Shown one piece after another: positions 13,788 to 22,388 of a stretch of DNA of 34,390 nucleotides. This DNA comes from a virus. The position numbers and the translations under genes were made by a program. The stretch's first letter is position 1. Every line of letters starts with the position of its first letter. The stretch is from positions 1-34,390 of IMG/VR virus record IMGVR_UViG_3300049043_000157; one strand, written 5' to 3'. The notes below the pieces were generated by a model. That model was not told the DNA's origin, searched no databases, and saw only the letters and a list, made by a program, of their open reading frames with translations.

Positions 13788-14563
13788 TTAATTGTCGGTT
13801 TCTGGCGTTAAGCCGCCAGCTCTTAAGATGCGGTCGGCAGCACCAAAATTTTTTGGGCGCTCTTATTCGGGATGTCGTTACCTTGGAGCCAATGTTGTAT
13901 ATAACCACGCGCTTCATCCTGGCCGGGTAAATGACAGACCGCGCAGCAGATCAGCGCAACCGATTCTGCCTCTACTTCTCGAATGCTTTTTGGTGTTCGT
14001 TCGCTGTCGGTCATCGTCGATTCGGCCGTGTGCCCGAGGACGACGTGCGCGATTTCGTGGAACAATGTTTTATGGGGCAGCGCTGCTACTGGATTAATCG
14101 AGACGTTTCGGCCAACTGCGTAGCCTTGACAATTGCCGTCTGTCGACTCAAAAGGGCGCTCCTCAATTTGCAATTGTGCTAACGCTAATTTAGCACTCCA
14201 GTCGGTGTTAACAGTGCGCTCCTGGTATGGTTGTCCTTCAGTTTGCGACAAAACAAACCAGTAATTCTTGAGAACAAAAGTCTGGAAAATTTCATCCTGA
14301 CCGTGTTTTTCCTTTTTAATCGTAATCGGCATGCACAAATGGATTGCCTTTGCTCCCTTTACAACAGACCGGCCCAAGCTCTTCCATTTTTTGAAGGTTG
14401 CAATAGGACCGACTGGTAATTCTCGGTCTTGGCATTGTGACCAGGCAAGGATCTGGTTCCCGATGCTGTAGTTATGGAATGCCGTATAGGCGGTCGAAAT
14501 AATCCCAGGTTTTTGCACTGCTTCAATTAAAAGTTGCGACCATTGGACGGCAGCGGATTGCAT
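13788..14563 (-). CDS. ArdC-like antirestriction protein: ssDNA-binding domain plus metallopeptidase, frame-broken at the end
   Basis: A protein of about 258 residues from ATG 14563, with GGAGAGA upstream. The N-terminal domain (residues 1-125) matches the ArdC ssDNA-binding domain (DUF1738): WSQLLIEAVQKPGIISTAYT, FHNYSIGNQILAW, then ATFKKWKSLGRSVVKGAKAI. The C-terminal domain has the zinc-peptidase motif HEIAHVVLGH (HExxH at 169-173) and REVEAES for the third ligand. ArdC proteins of conjugative plasmids protect incoming DNA from type I restriction. In phages the combination is less discussed, and the peptidase substrate is unknown. The end is shifted by one missing base in the run at about 13841-13850; restored, it reads KIFGAADRILRAG and stops at 13788. 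It is transcribed opposite to the late genes from its own promoter region. Confidence 0.85.
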
Positions 14564-14618
14564 GGTGGTCTCTCCGTTGTGGTTGGGTTAGTACGTACAT
14601 CAGCTCGGCAACGTAAAC

Positions 14619-14647
14619 ATTAGAGCACTATTTCGGCGTGTTGTACA
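14619..14647 (-). promoter_or_regulatory. Candidate promoter for the ArdC-like gene
   Basis: On the minus strand TGTACA (14647-14642), a 17-base spacer ending in TGC, and TCTAAT (14624-14619) form an extended -10 type promoter about 55 bases before ATG 14563. The -10 matches the consensus in five of six positions. The -35 is weaker and is itself palindromic. Confidence 0.4.
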
Positions 14648-14710
14648 CAAAAGTTTATAGAATAGTTTCGCATGTAGAACGCAAAAAATATGCGGGAAAC
14701 AGATATAGGA

Positions 14711-14739
14711 TTGACCGATGGCAGGATTCGGTTCAGAAT
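14711..14739 (+). promoter_or_regulatory. Candidate late promoter before the terminase genes
   Basis: TTGACC (14711-14716), a 17-base spacer and CAGAAT (14734-14739) precede the terminase start by about 37 bases. GATTC (14725-14729) and GAATC (14736-14740) form an inverted repeat across the -10, a possible regulator site. A second TTGACA at 14745 has no convincing -10. The match is moderate. Confidence 0.35.
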
Positions 14740-14775
14740 CGGACTTGACATAACATCAGTAAGTTAAAAACCGTT

Positions 14776-15102
14776 ATGCAGCCGGGAAACAAAAATGCGC
14801 AGAAGCGAAAGATTTTTGAGGGCGCAGTTCGTCGCGCAATCGCTGGCGATGATGGGGCGCGACTGCGAGAGGCGGCAGAGACGTTGCTCACGCTGGCAGC
14901 TGGAGGCGAGCGCTGGGCGGTCGAATGTTTGCGGGACACTTTAGATGGACGACCGCGTCAGCAGCTCTCACTTGATGTCGCCGACAGTCGACCCGTCGCA
15001 GATCTGGACGATGCGACACTCCTCGGAGTTCTGCAGTCAGACAGCAGCAGCCGAGCTGCTAGCGAGGAGATTAGCGAGGCGAGATCTTCTGAGCTTCACT
15101 AA
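14776..15102 (+). CDS. terS: Probable small terminase subunit
   Basis: A 108-residue protein from ATG 14776, with a weak ribosome site. It has a basic N-terminus (QPGNKNAQKRKIFEGAVRRA), a helical middle part (DGARLREAAETLLTLAAGGE) and RWAVECLRDTLDGRPRQQLS. The pattern N-x-N-A-x-K...AxRRAI...A..LL.LAAxGE.WAV..L.D.LDG is the usual one in small proteins directly upstream of TerL in this phage group. It would bind the packaging site and recruit TerL. It overlaps TerL by about 90 bases. The HTH is not obvious, so the assignment rests on pattern and position. Confidence 0.65.
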   Translation: MQPGNKNAQKRKIFEGAVRRAIAGDDGARLREAAETLLTLAAGGERWAVECLRDTLDGRPRQQLSLDVADSRPVADLDDATLLGVLQSDSSSRAASEEISEARSSELH

Positions 15103-16486
15103 ATATACGCATCCATCCTATTCTGCAGCCTCGCACCACGAACGCATCTGCGCGGCGCTCGAGTCGGTTGCTCGAGGCGAATGCAAACGGTTGATGATCC
15201 ACATGCCGCCGCGGCATGGTAAGTCGGAGCTTGCGTCTCGGCGGTTTCCAGCCTGGTATCTCGGCGCTTTTCCGGATCGGCAGATCATTGCCGCCAGCTA
15301 TAACTCGGAGCTGGCATCCGACTTTGGCCGCGAGGTGCGCAATATAGTTAACTCTCGGGAGTATCGAGCGCTATTTGAAACCGCGCTCGCTCCGGATAGC
15401 CAGGCCGCCAACCGCTGGCACACGTCGCAAGGAGGATCTTACGTCGCGGCCGGCGTTGGCACGGCCATCACGGGGCGCGGTGCGCACGTCCTCCTTATCG
15501 ACGATCCGATCAAGGACCGCGAAGAGGCAGACAGCAGCGCGACACGCAGCAGAGTTTATGACTGGTACACGTCCACCGCCTACACCCGCCTCATGCCTGG
15601 CGGCGCAATCGTTTTAATTCAAACCCGCTGGCACGAAAACGACCTCGCAGGCCGTTTGCTCGAGGCGCAAGAGCGCACGGGCGGCGACAAATGGGATGTC
15701 CTCGAGCTTCGCGCTATTGACGACCAGGGACAGGCGCTCTGGCCCGAATGGTATCCGCTTTCTGACCTCGAGCGCATCCGATCAGTCATCGGGCCGCGTG
15801 ATTGGTCGGCACTCTACCAGCAGCGGCCGACTCCGGACGGCCGGGCAGAGTTTCGTCGCGAGTGGTTGCGTTGGTACACCAATGCCTCCACAGGAGACGG
15901 CATGAACGTATATATACTGTGCGACCCGGCCGGAGAGAAGAAAAAAACCAGCGACCGCACGGCAATCTGGGTCGTCGGACTGAACGGAGACGGCAACTAC
16001 TACCTCCTCGATTTTGTGTACGACCGCCTTCACCTCGCCGAGCGCGCGCGCGAGCTGATGCGCTTGCATCGCAAGTGGAGGCCGCTGCGGGTCGGTTATG
16101 AAAAATACGGCAAGGACTCGGACATCGAGGCCATCAAGATCATCCAGGGCGCCGAGAACTACCGCTTCGACATCGCCCAGCTGGGCGGCTCGCTTAAAAA
16201 GGAAGACCGCATCCGCCGCCTGGTGCCGCTCTTTGAGCAGGGCCGAATCTACATGCCGCCGACAATGCACCGCACTCTTTCGGACGGCAGCACGGTCGAC
16301 TTGCTGGATCAATTGCTGACCGAGGAGTACGACCGATTCCCGGTCGGCGCGCACGATGACGGCCTAGACTGCCTGGCGCGCATCACGGATCCGGCGCTCA
16401 ATGCAATCTTTCCGTCTGGCGATCCTGCGCCGGACTCGCGATACCGGCGCCATCGTCGGGACAACAGTAGCCTGTGGGCTGCGTAG
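15011..16486 (+). CDS. terL: Large terminase subunit, ATPase and nuclease
   Basis: About 491 residues from ATG 15011; ATG 14945 is in frame and would add 22 residues. The ATPase domain has the Walker A variant MPPRHGKSE (residues about 65-73), Walker B VLLIDDP (about 160-166) and a coupling motif region around IVLIQTRWHENDLAGRL. The nuclease domain is RNase H-like: the first Asp in LCDPAGEKKKTSDRTAIW (about 304), later acidic residues around KDSDIEAIKI, and HDDGLDCLAR (about 448-457). This matches the Terminase_6 type of headful or cos packaging motors. It pumps DNA through the portal and cuts it. The gene is uninterrupted, and length is normal for the family. Confidence 0.95.
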   Translation: MRHSSEFCSQTAAAELLARRLARRDLLSFTKYTHPSYSAASHHERICAALESVARGECKRLMIHMPPRHGKSELASRRFPAWYLGAFPDRQIIAASYNSELASDFGREVRNIVNSREYRALFETALAPDSQAANRWHTSQGGSYVAAGVGTAITGRGAHVLLIDDPIKDREEADSSATRSRVYDWYTSTAYTRLMPGGAIVLIQTRWHENDLAGRLLEAQERTGGDKWDVLELRAIDDQGQALWPEWYPLSDLERIRSVIGPRDWSALYQQRPTPDGRAEFRREWLRWYTNASTGDGMNVYILCDPAGEKKKTSDRTAIWVVGLNGDGNYYLLDFVYDRLHLAERARELMRLHRKWRPLRVGYEKYGKDSDIEAIKIIQGAENYRFDIAQLGGSLKKEDRIRRLVPLFEQGRIYMPPTMHRTLSDGSTVDLLDQLLTEEYDRFPVGAHDDGLDCLARITDPALNAIFPSGDPAPDSRYRRHRRDNSSLWAA

Positions 16487-16494
16487 GGGGAGCT

Positions 16495-16968
16495 ATGCCA
16501 CGAGATTTCATCCGCACGCCAAATATCGGCATCGTCGACGTAGACGGCAATCCTGACGTCTCGCAAGTGACGGGCACACTGCGCAGCTACATGATGACGC
16601 CCGTAGCTCAGGCGAGCGCCAATTTTTCCAACGCCAAGGAGTGTTACACCAACGCTACCGGCGTCAAGGCATTTCGGGTCATCCCGTGCAGCGCTGTCAC
16701 GGCAGGCGAGGCAATCGTTTACGCTTGGAGCACGACGGCTAGCGACCAGACGGCGGTCAAGGCAACGATTGACGCAATCACGACGACGACTACCGGCACA
16801 TGGGACGCGCCGGCTGGTGGCGCGCATTCTGGGGCACTGACACTTAGCGCGCAGTCTAAGGATACGCCGTGGATCAAGTGGGACGGCAGCAACCGCATCA
16901 AGACAATTGGCATGGAGCTTACGGCGTCCGTTGCTGGGCTGAATGCGGTCCTTGAGACGATAGAGTAA
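16495..16968 (+). CDS. Conserved phage protein between terminase and beta-helix protein
   Basis: A 157-residue protein from ATG 16495, with GGGGAG upstream. It begins MPRDFIRTPNIGIVDVDGNP and is rich in Thr, Ala and Ser with predicted beta strands (KAFRVIPCSAVTAGEAIVYA, later WIKWDGSNRIKTIGMELTAS). Low charge and beta-rich composition suit a virion protein. Its tight packing with the beta-helix gene (three bases) suggests they act together, for example as an anchor or adaptor. I do not recognise a family. Confidence 0.55.
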   Translation: MPRDFIRTPNIGIVDVDGNPDVSQVTGTLRSYMMTPVAQASANFSNAKECYTNATGVKAFRVIPCSAVTAGEAIVYAWSTTASDQTAVKATIDAITTTTTGTWDAPAGGAHSGALTLSAQSKDTPWIKWDGSNRIKTIGMELTASVAGLNAVLETIE

Positions 16969-16971
16969 ATC

Positions 16972-18576
16972 ATGCCTTTATACGAGCCGACGCCGACACA
17001 TTACTTCGATCCGACCGCAACGACGAGCACCGGGGCGGGGACGTTTGCCAATCCGTATAACAGCATTGCGCAGGTAGTTGCCGGATTCACGGGCAATATG
17101 GCGGGTCAGGTCCTCGGGATAAAGAGAGGCACGGTGGTGCGGGTGCCGTCGAGCGGGTTTACATTGGATTTTTATGGTACATCCGCTGGCGGTCATGCGC
17201 AGATTAGGCCGTATGGCGACGCCTTGAACGATCCGATTATCACTGGAGCGCAGATACGCCGAGACTGGATTCAGGACACAGTAGATTCTCGCATCTGGTA
17301 TTTGACGGGTGTTACGGCGGAGCAAAGCGTTTGGCAAAGTAACATCAGGATGGAGAACAAATCGAGCTATGCTGCGATGCAGGCAGCTGGTCGAGGATCG
17401 GCGTTTTGGAATAGTTCTTCGAACCGCATGCACATTTTTCCGCTGGATACATCGTCTCCGAATGGCGGTCAAACGGAAATGACGACGGCAACGAACGCGC
17501 TTTACTGCGCCTATTCTAATGTCGCAGCGACAGGGTTCATGACCATCAGCGGGTTGGAGTTTCGCGGATCGAGAGATGCTGGCCTTGCTGTTTACGTTCC
17601 TGGGTCGACCGGTTCCATTACATCAATTGGGCCGGTTCATGTTATTGGCAATAAATTCCGCTACATTGGGGCTGACTCTTCCGCCGAAAATCTTGGTGCA
17701 TCTGGAGTCATTGTTTATTCATTGTCGGACGCCGTGAGATTTTCATTTGTGAATGTCTCGAATAATGTTGGGCATGACATCCTGAACAATTTGATTGAAT
17801 CGGGCGGGTGGACGACTGGGCTGGTAAGCGGAAATTCGGCGTCCTTTATTGGCGCCAATGTTCATGAATTGTGGTTCAGTGTCAGCGGCACGGACAGTAG
17901 TTACAACACGCTGGTGAACGGCGTAAATCCGGCTACGAGGCGAAAAGTTTATCACGCAAGCATGTTTTGGCAGACCGGCTACACAACGGCGGCGGGCGCA
18001 TCTCCAGATTCGACGAAATTCAACAACAATCGTTTTTTTGGTAATTTTTGTAACGGCGTATTTGAGCCTGGGATTGATTTATCTTATGGCACAAATACCA
18101 GTGTATTCAACAATACGATTTACAACACGAGTCTTTCCGGCGCTGGAGCGCCGGCGTTGAGAATTGACAATGGATCGGCGGTGATAAACAACAATCTTCT
18201 GCACCTTGGTGCAACTGGCGCTGCCAATCTGTTTGGAAATACGGGCACCACGTTGACTGGAGATAGAAACGTTTACTCTCGTGTGTTGTTTGGTGGCGCG
18301 GATATGTATTGGAATGGCGTTTTTCAAAGTGGGATGACAGCATGGAAAGCGGCTGCGACGCCTCAGTTTCAGAACGATAGCGCGGTTGTTCCGGGTTCGC
18401 TTGGGATTGATTCAAATTACATGCCGACGACTGGATCTGTTTTGATTGGTGGTGGCGGAACCGTAAGCGGTTGGAATTACGATCTTGACGGTGATGCGGT
18501 CCGGGGAACAGTTTCTGTTGGTTGTTATCAACAAAGATTTGCGATGATGACTCAACGATGCACGAGTGAATCATGA
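16972..18576 (+). CDS. Parallel beta-helix virion protein, tailspike or depolymerase candidate
   Basis: A 534-residue protein from ATG 16972. The N-terminus THYFDPTATTSTGAGTFANP with NPYNSIAQV resembles the start of right-handed beta-helix proteins (the D-P-x-A...G...NP pattern). The central part has repeated short strands with N/G turns: FMTISGLEFRGSRDAGLAVY, VHVIGNKFRYIG, NNLIESGG, NTIYNTSLSG, NNNLLHLG. This is the pectate-lyase-like fold used by tailspikes and capsule depolymerases. The end DLDGDAVRGTVSVGCYQ is typical of such extracellular beta-helix proteins. A catalytic pair cannot be named. It lies between TerL and portal rather than with the tail genes. Stretches of the gene are more AT-rich than its neighbours, which may signal exchange. 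Confidence 0.75.
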   Translation: MPLYEPTPTHYFDPTATTSTGAGTFANPYNSIAQVVAGFTGNMAGQVLGIKRGTVVRVPSSGFTLDFYGTSAGGHAQIRPYGDALNDPIITGAQIRRDWIQDTVDSRIWYLTGVTAEQSVWQSNIRMENKSSYAAMQAAGRGSAFWNSSSNRMHIFPLDTSSPNGGQTEMTTATNALYCAYSNVAATGFMTISGLEFRGSRDAGLAVYVPGSTGSITSIGPVHVIGNKFRYIGADSSAENLGASGVIVYSLSDAVRFSFVNVSNNVGHDILNNLIESGGWTTGLVSGNSASFIGANVHELWFSVSGTDSSYNTLVNGVNPATRRKVYHASMFWQTGYTTAAGASPDSTKFNNNRFFGNFCNGVFEPGIDLSYGTNTSVFNNTIYNTSLSGAGAPALRIDNGSAVINNNLLHLGATGAANLFGNTGTTLTGDRNVYSRVLFGGADMYWNGVFQSGMTAWKAAATPQFQNDSAVVPGSLGIDSNYMPTTGSVLIGGGGTVSGWNYDLDGDAVRGTVSVGCYQQRFAMMTQRCTSES

Positions 18577-20864
18577 TAGAGACGCGCGACGATCTTGCCC
18601 GCTGGATCACCGAATCGCTGAAGGATGCGCACAAGTCGACGTCGCGTTGGCGGATGGAGGCGCGCAAGTGTTATGACTTCTACGCCAGCAATCAATGGGA
18701 GGAGGAAGCCAAGGCGCAGATGATCGAACAGCGCAAGGTGCCGGTAGTGTTCAACCGGGTGGCGCGCACAATCAATGCGGTGATTGGTCTGGAAATTCAG
18801 AATCGGCAGCAGGTTCAGTACATTCCGCGGGAGGTTGGTGACACACAGGTCAATGAGATTTACACCAGCGCGGCCGATTGGATTCGGGACAATTGCGATG
18901 CGGAGGACGAGGAATCCGAAGCGTTCCAGGATCTAATGATTTGCGGTGTGGGTGGTACGGAGACGCGGATTGACTATGACGAGGAACCGGACGGGAAACC
19001 TGTCATCGAGCGGATTGATCCGTTGGAATTGTTCTGGGATCCGACGGCGCGCAAGAAAAATTTGCGTGATCGTCGCTGGACTGCGCGGGTCAAGCGAGTG
19101 TCTGATGCGGACATCCGGGAGATGTTTCCTGGATACACGGCGCCGGAAAAGACTGGCGAATCATATTTGGAGGAGCGGGATCAACCGCACGATGCGACGC
19201 GTCCGTTGTATGACGGGGATGAGCCGTCTGCGACGCAGCCGAGGCATCGTGAGCTGGTATGTTTCGAGTGGTGGGAGAAAAAACCGTTTTTCCGATTCGT
19301 CGATCTTGACGGGCAGATGAAGACGGTGGATGAGCAGCAGGCGCAGACGATTCGCGAGCGGTTCACGCAATTGGTTCAGGTGACGCCTGGCATGCAGATG
19401 CCGCAGATGGTTGAGCAGAAAAAGAAGGTTTATTACAAGGCTTACCTGGTTGGGAATGAGGTGCTCGAGGCGTATGACCTTGAGGTGCAGTCTGGGTTTA
19501 CGATCAATTTCATCACGGGCGCGCGGGACAGGAACAACAATACGTGGTTTGGTTTGGTTTCGTTGATGATGGACCCGCAGCGGTGGGCAAACAAGTGGTT
19601 GTCGCAGATCATGCACATCCTGAACAGCAGTGCAAAGGGCGGGCTGATTGCGGAAAAGGATGCGTTTAGCAAGACGAGTGATGCCGAGCAGTCCTGGGCA
19701 AAGAGCGAAACGATTACGTGGGCGAATCCTGGCGCGGTGAGTGGCGGAAAGATTCAGCCGAAACCGAATACGCCGATGCCTGATGGTTTTGCAAAGTTGT
19801 TGGATTTTGCGGTGAACAGCATCAACGACGTTCCCGGCGTGAATATGGAACTGATGGGCCTTGTTGGCGCGAATCAGCCGGGTGTGCTCGAGAATATGCG
19901 CAAGCAGGCTGGGATGACGATCCTGGCGGTGTTTTTCGATGCGATTCGGTTGTATCGAAAGGAACAGGGTCGGATCATGATCGAGATTATCCGGGACAAG
20001 ATTTCGGACGGTCGGTTGATTCGCGTTGTGGGCAAGCAGGGTGCGCAGTATGTGCCATTGATTCGCGACCCGCAGGCCAAGGAGTTCGATGTTGTCGTCG
20101 ATGAAGCGCCGACGAGTTCGAATAACAAGGAGCGTGTTTTCGCGCTGATGACGCAGTTGGCGCCGGTGTTTCAGAATGCCGGAATGCCGATTCCTCCGGA
20201 TATTTTGGATTACTCTCCGTTGCCTGCTAGGTTGGCGGAGACTTGGAAGGAGTTTGCGCGGCAGAGCAAGCAGCTGTCTCCGGAGGTGCAGGCGAAATTG
20301 AGTGAAATGGATCAGGCGTTGCAGGTGATGCAGGCGCAGTCCAAAGCTCTGGCGGACGAGAATTTAAAGTTGCGCACCGATATGGCGGTGGATGTGTACA
20401 AGGTGAACAAGCAGGCAGAGGTTGATACGCAGTTGGCGGCGATGAAGGCGGAGACTGAGTCGGAGAAACGTCAAGTTGAGTTGTACAAGGCGAACCTGGA
20501 CGCGATGATGGAAAAACTGTCGTTGGCTATGGACACGATGGCGCAGAACATGCGAGTCGCTGGCGAATCGCACATACCGCGGACAGAGCAGGCGGTTGGC
20601 CGATTGGGTGAGGCGTTGGCGCCGGCGTTGCAGCAGATGATGGAATTGAGTGTTGGTCAGGCGCAGCAGTTGCAGAATCTTGGTCCGATGCTCGAGCAGT
20701 TGGGCGAACGGATTGTTCAGGGTGTTCGCCAGTCGTTTGCTGATAATCGACTGGTGAGTTCGTCGCCGGTGTATGGTGAGAACGGTCGGATGCGTGCGAT
20801 AAGGCGGCGGTTTGGTGACGGCACGGAAGACGAATTGCCCTATGGGCAGACGATGATGCAATAA
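18573..20864 (+). CDS. Portal protein, P22 gp1-like
   Basis: A 763-residue protein from ATG 18573, overlapping the previous stop by four bases. The N-terminal part (ARWITESLKDAHKSTSRWRM, FYASNQWEEEAK, QRKVPVVFNRVARTINAVIG) is the classic P22-like portal opening. The segment VIERIDPLELFWDPTARKKN is the core-domain signature. The middle part has GVNMELMGLVGANQPGVLEN. The last 200 residues are a long helical barrel-like region rich in Gln and Ala, followed by a short basic tail. Twelve copies form the ring through which TerL pumps DNA. P22 gp1 has 725 residues, so length agrees. It is uninterrupted. Confidence 0.93.
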   Translation: MIETRDDLARWITESLKDAHKSTSRWRMEARKCYDFYASNQWEEEAKAQMIEQRKVPVVFNRVARTINAVIGLEIQNRQQVQYIPREVGDTQVNEIYTSAADWIRDNCDAEDEESEAFQDLMICGVGGTETRIDYDEEPDGKPVIERIDPLELFWDPTARKKNLRDRRWTARVKRVSDADIREMFPGYTAPEKTGESYLEERDQPHDATRPLYDGDEPSATQPRHRELVCFEWWEKKPFFRFVDLDGQMKTVDEQQAQTIRERFTQLVQVTPGMQMPQMVEQKKKVYYKAYLVGNEVLEAYDLEVQSGFTINFITGARDRNNNTWFGLVSLMMDPQRWANKWLSQIMHILNSSAKGGLIAEKDAFSKTSDAEQSWAKSETITWANPGAVSGGKIQPKPNTPMPDGFAKLLDFAVNSINDVPGVNMELMGLVGANQPGVLENMRKQAGMTILAVFFDAIRLYRKEQGRIMIEIIRDKISDGRLIRVVGKQGAQYVPLIRDPQAKEFDVVVDEAPTSSNNKERVFALMTQLAPVFQNAGMPIPPDILDYSPLPARLAETWKEFARQSKQLSPEVQAKLSEMDQALQVMQAQSKALADENLKLRTDMAVDVYKVNKQAEVDTQLAAMKAETESEKRQVELYKANLDAMMEKLSLAMDTMAQNMRVAGESHIPRTEQAVGRLGEALAPALQQMMELSVGQAQQLQNLGPMLEQLGERIVQGVRQSFADNRLVSSSPVYGENGRMRAIRRRFGDGTEDELPYGQTMMQ

Positions 20865-20874
20865 GGGAGGGGCT

Positions 20875-21303
20875 ATGTCCAAAGGCAATACGTTTGAAAA
20901 TGATTTGCTCAAGTTGATTTTCAACGCAACTGCAATTTCGAATATTGCAGATAATGCCGCATCGTCACCGTTGACGAATCTGCAGGTGTCGTTGCATACG
21001 GCCGATGTTGGAGAGGCCGGAGATCAGACGACGAATGAGGTTTCGTATACCGGTTATGCGCGTGTTGCGGTTGCCAGGACGACGGGCGGGTTTACGGTCA
21101 CGGCAAACAGTGTAAGTCCGGTGGCGAATATTGATTTCGGTGCGTGTACGGCTGGAACGGCGACTGCGACGCACTGGGCGGTTGGCACTGCGTCGACCGG
21201 AACAGGGAAGGTACTGTACAAGGGTTCGATTTCGCCGTCGATATCAATTAGTAGTGGCGTGACACCAAGATTGACGACGGCCAGCACGGTAACGGAGGAT
21301 TGA
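20875..21303 (+). CDS. Small virion-region protein (ATAISNIADNAASSPLTNL family)
   Basis: A 142-residue protein from ATG 20875, with AGGGAGGGG upstream. It begins MSKGNTFENDLLKLIFNATA and has NLQVSLHTADVGEAGDQTTN, then YTGYARVAVART. This family is very common in tailed phages, often annotated as tail fibre-like or hypothetical. It is beta-rich, Thr/Ser/Ala-rich and lacks charge, consistent with a structural protein. In this cluster it opens a run of four small virion genes between portal and scaffold. The exact structural role is unknown. Confidence 0.75.
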   Translation: MSKGNTFENDLLKLIFNATAISNIADNAASSPLTNLQVSLHTADVGEAGDQTTNEVSYTGYARVAVARTTGGFTVTANSVSPVANIDFGACTAGTATATHWAVGTASTGTGKVLYKGSISPSISISSGVTPRLTTASTVTED

Positions 21304-21304
21304 T

Positions 21305-21871
21305 ATGCCGATGACCAATGCACAGCTACAAGTTCTGAAAAATGCCATTATTGCCGATCCGGTGTTGGCGGCGAAGCCAAACAACAGCGATGGCGCATTC
21401 GACATTGCAACGGCAATGAATCTGCCGGCGTCGCCGACTGCCAACGTGTGGCGCACGGATGCACGTGTGCAGGCAATCAACGATGCGATCAATTGGTCGC
21501 TATACACCCCTGCCGACACGCCGGATGGTACAGCGGTGTGGACCAATAGAATTCTGAGCATTCAGACTAAGCAGATGAATCTGCAATTGATGCTGCAAGG
21601 TCGTGACACGGTAGATGCAAGCAAGGCAAACGTGCGCGCCGGATTGCGTGATGCTGTGATGCAAGTGCCTGCTGGTGCAAACGGAGCGCTGGTTTCTCCT
21701 GGCGGCGCAAGTGGTGTTAATGTAATGAACGCATGCATTCGCCCCGGACTGCGCATCGAAATTTTGCTTAAAACATCGGACGTGACCACCGGTGGAGTAA
21801 CTGCGGCGATCATGGGCTACGAAGGCACGATCTCATACCAAGATGTTGAAGCGGCGCGGAGCCTGCCATAA
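21305..21871 (+). CDS. Conserved phage protein (NAIIADPVLAAKPNNSDGA family)
   Basis: A 188-residue protein from ATG 21305, with GGAGG upstream. The N-terminus TNAQLQVLKNAIIADPVLAA followed by NVWRTDARVQAINDAINW matches a conserved phage family in which a short helical region precedes a beta-rich part. The C-terminal part contains IRPGLRIEILLKTSDVTTGG and MGYEGTISYQDV. It is probably a virion or assembly protein. It overlaps the next start by one base. No enzymatic motif is seen. Confidence 0.65.
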   Translation: MPMTNAQLQVLKNAIIADPVLAAKPNNSDGAFDIATAMNLPASPTANVWRTDARVQAINDAINWSLYTPADTPDGTAVWTNRILSIQTKQMNLQLMLQGRDTVDASKANVRAGLRDAVMQVPAGANGALVSPGGASGVNVMNACIRPGLRIEILLKTSDVTTGGVTAAIMGYEGTISYQDVEAARSLP

Positions 21872-22380
21872 TGGCTACCGCAACGATAAGTTACAGTAGT
21901 AACACTGCGATCACGATGGATCTTGCCAATCTGGCAACTTCCTCTACGTGGATTGCAGGGCGCGAGTCGTCGCAGGTAGACAACACGACGAACAAATACG
22001 TCGATGCCATCGTGTCCGGTCAGATCAGCGTCGGCACGACGCCAACGGCAAACACGAACATTACCGTGTTCGTGTGGGGCGCAGATACTTCGCTTGCAAC
22101 GACTGCGCTGGACGTGCTCGACGGCACAGATAGCGCGGAGACTCTGACCAATACCGGCATACGCGATAACTTGCGCGTGGGCGCTGTGCTCAACGTGTAC
22201 GCAACGACGAGCGACATTGCCTATCTTGTGCTGCCGTTTTCAGTGGCGACATTGTTCGGCGGCATTTTGCCGAAGTTCTGGGGATTGTTCGTTGCGCACA
22301 ATACTGGCGTGAATCTGCGCAACACGGCGGTCAATACTAACTCGCTGGAATACGTCGGCATTAAGTACGACATCGCCTAA
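21871..22380 (+). CDS. Conserved phage structural protein, unknown role
   Basis: A 169-residue protein from ATG 21871 (TAATG overlap with the upstream stop). It is beta-rich and low in charge: ATISYSSNTAITMDLANLAT, ANTNITVFVWGADTSLATT. The end FGGILPKFWGLFVAHNTGVN followed by EYVGIKYDIA is a pattern I recognise from podovirus virion clusters, where it is uncharacterised. The composition suggests an exposed structural protein, and it sits with three other small virion genes. Confidence 0.65.
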   Translation: MATATISYSSNTAITMDLANLATSSTWIAGRESSQVDNTTNKYVDAIVSGQISVGTTPTANTNITVFVWGADTSLATTALDVLDGTDSAETLTNTGIRDNLRVGAVLNVYATTSDIAYLVLPFSVATLFGGILPKFWGLFVAHNTGVNLRNTAVNTNSLEYVGIKYDIA

Positions 22381-22388
22381 TAAGTGAC

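Noticed and set aside
13420-14776. Search for a lysogeny repressor or integrase near the ArdC-like gene
   Set aside because: None of the readings here has a repressor, recombinase or excisionase motif.
20364-20924. Minus-strand reading opposite the portal gene
   Set aside because: Low-complexity His/Arg/Leu/Gln antisense of the portal helical barrel; no start signal or neighbours in that direction.
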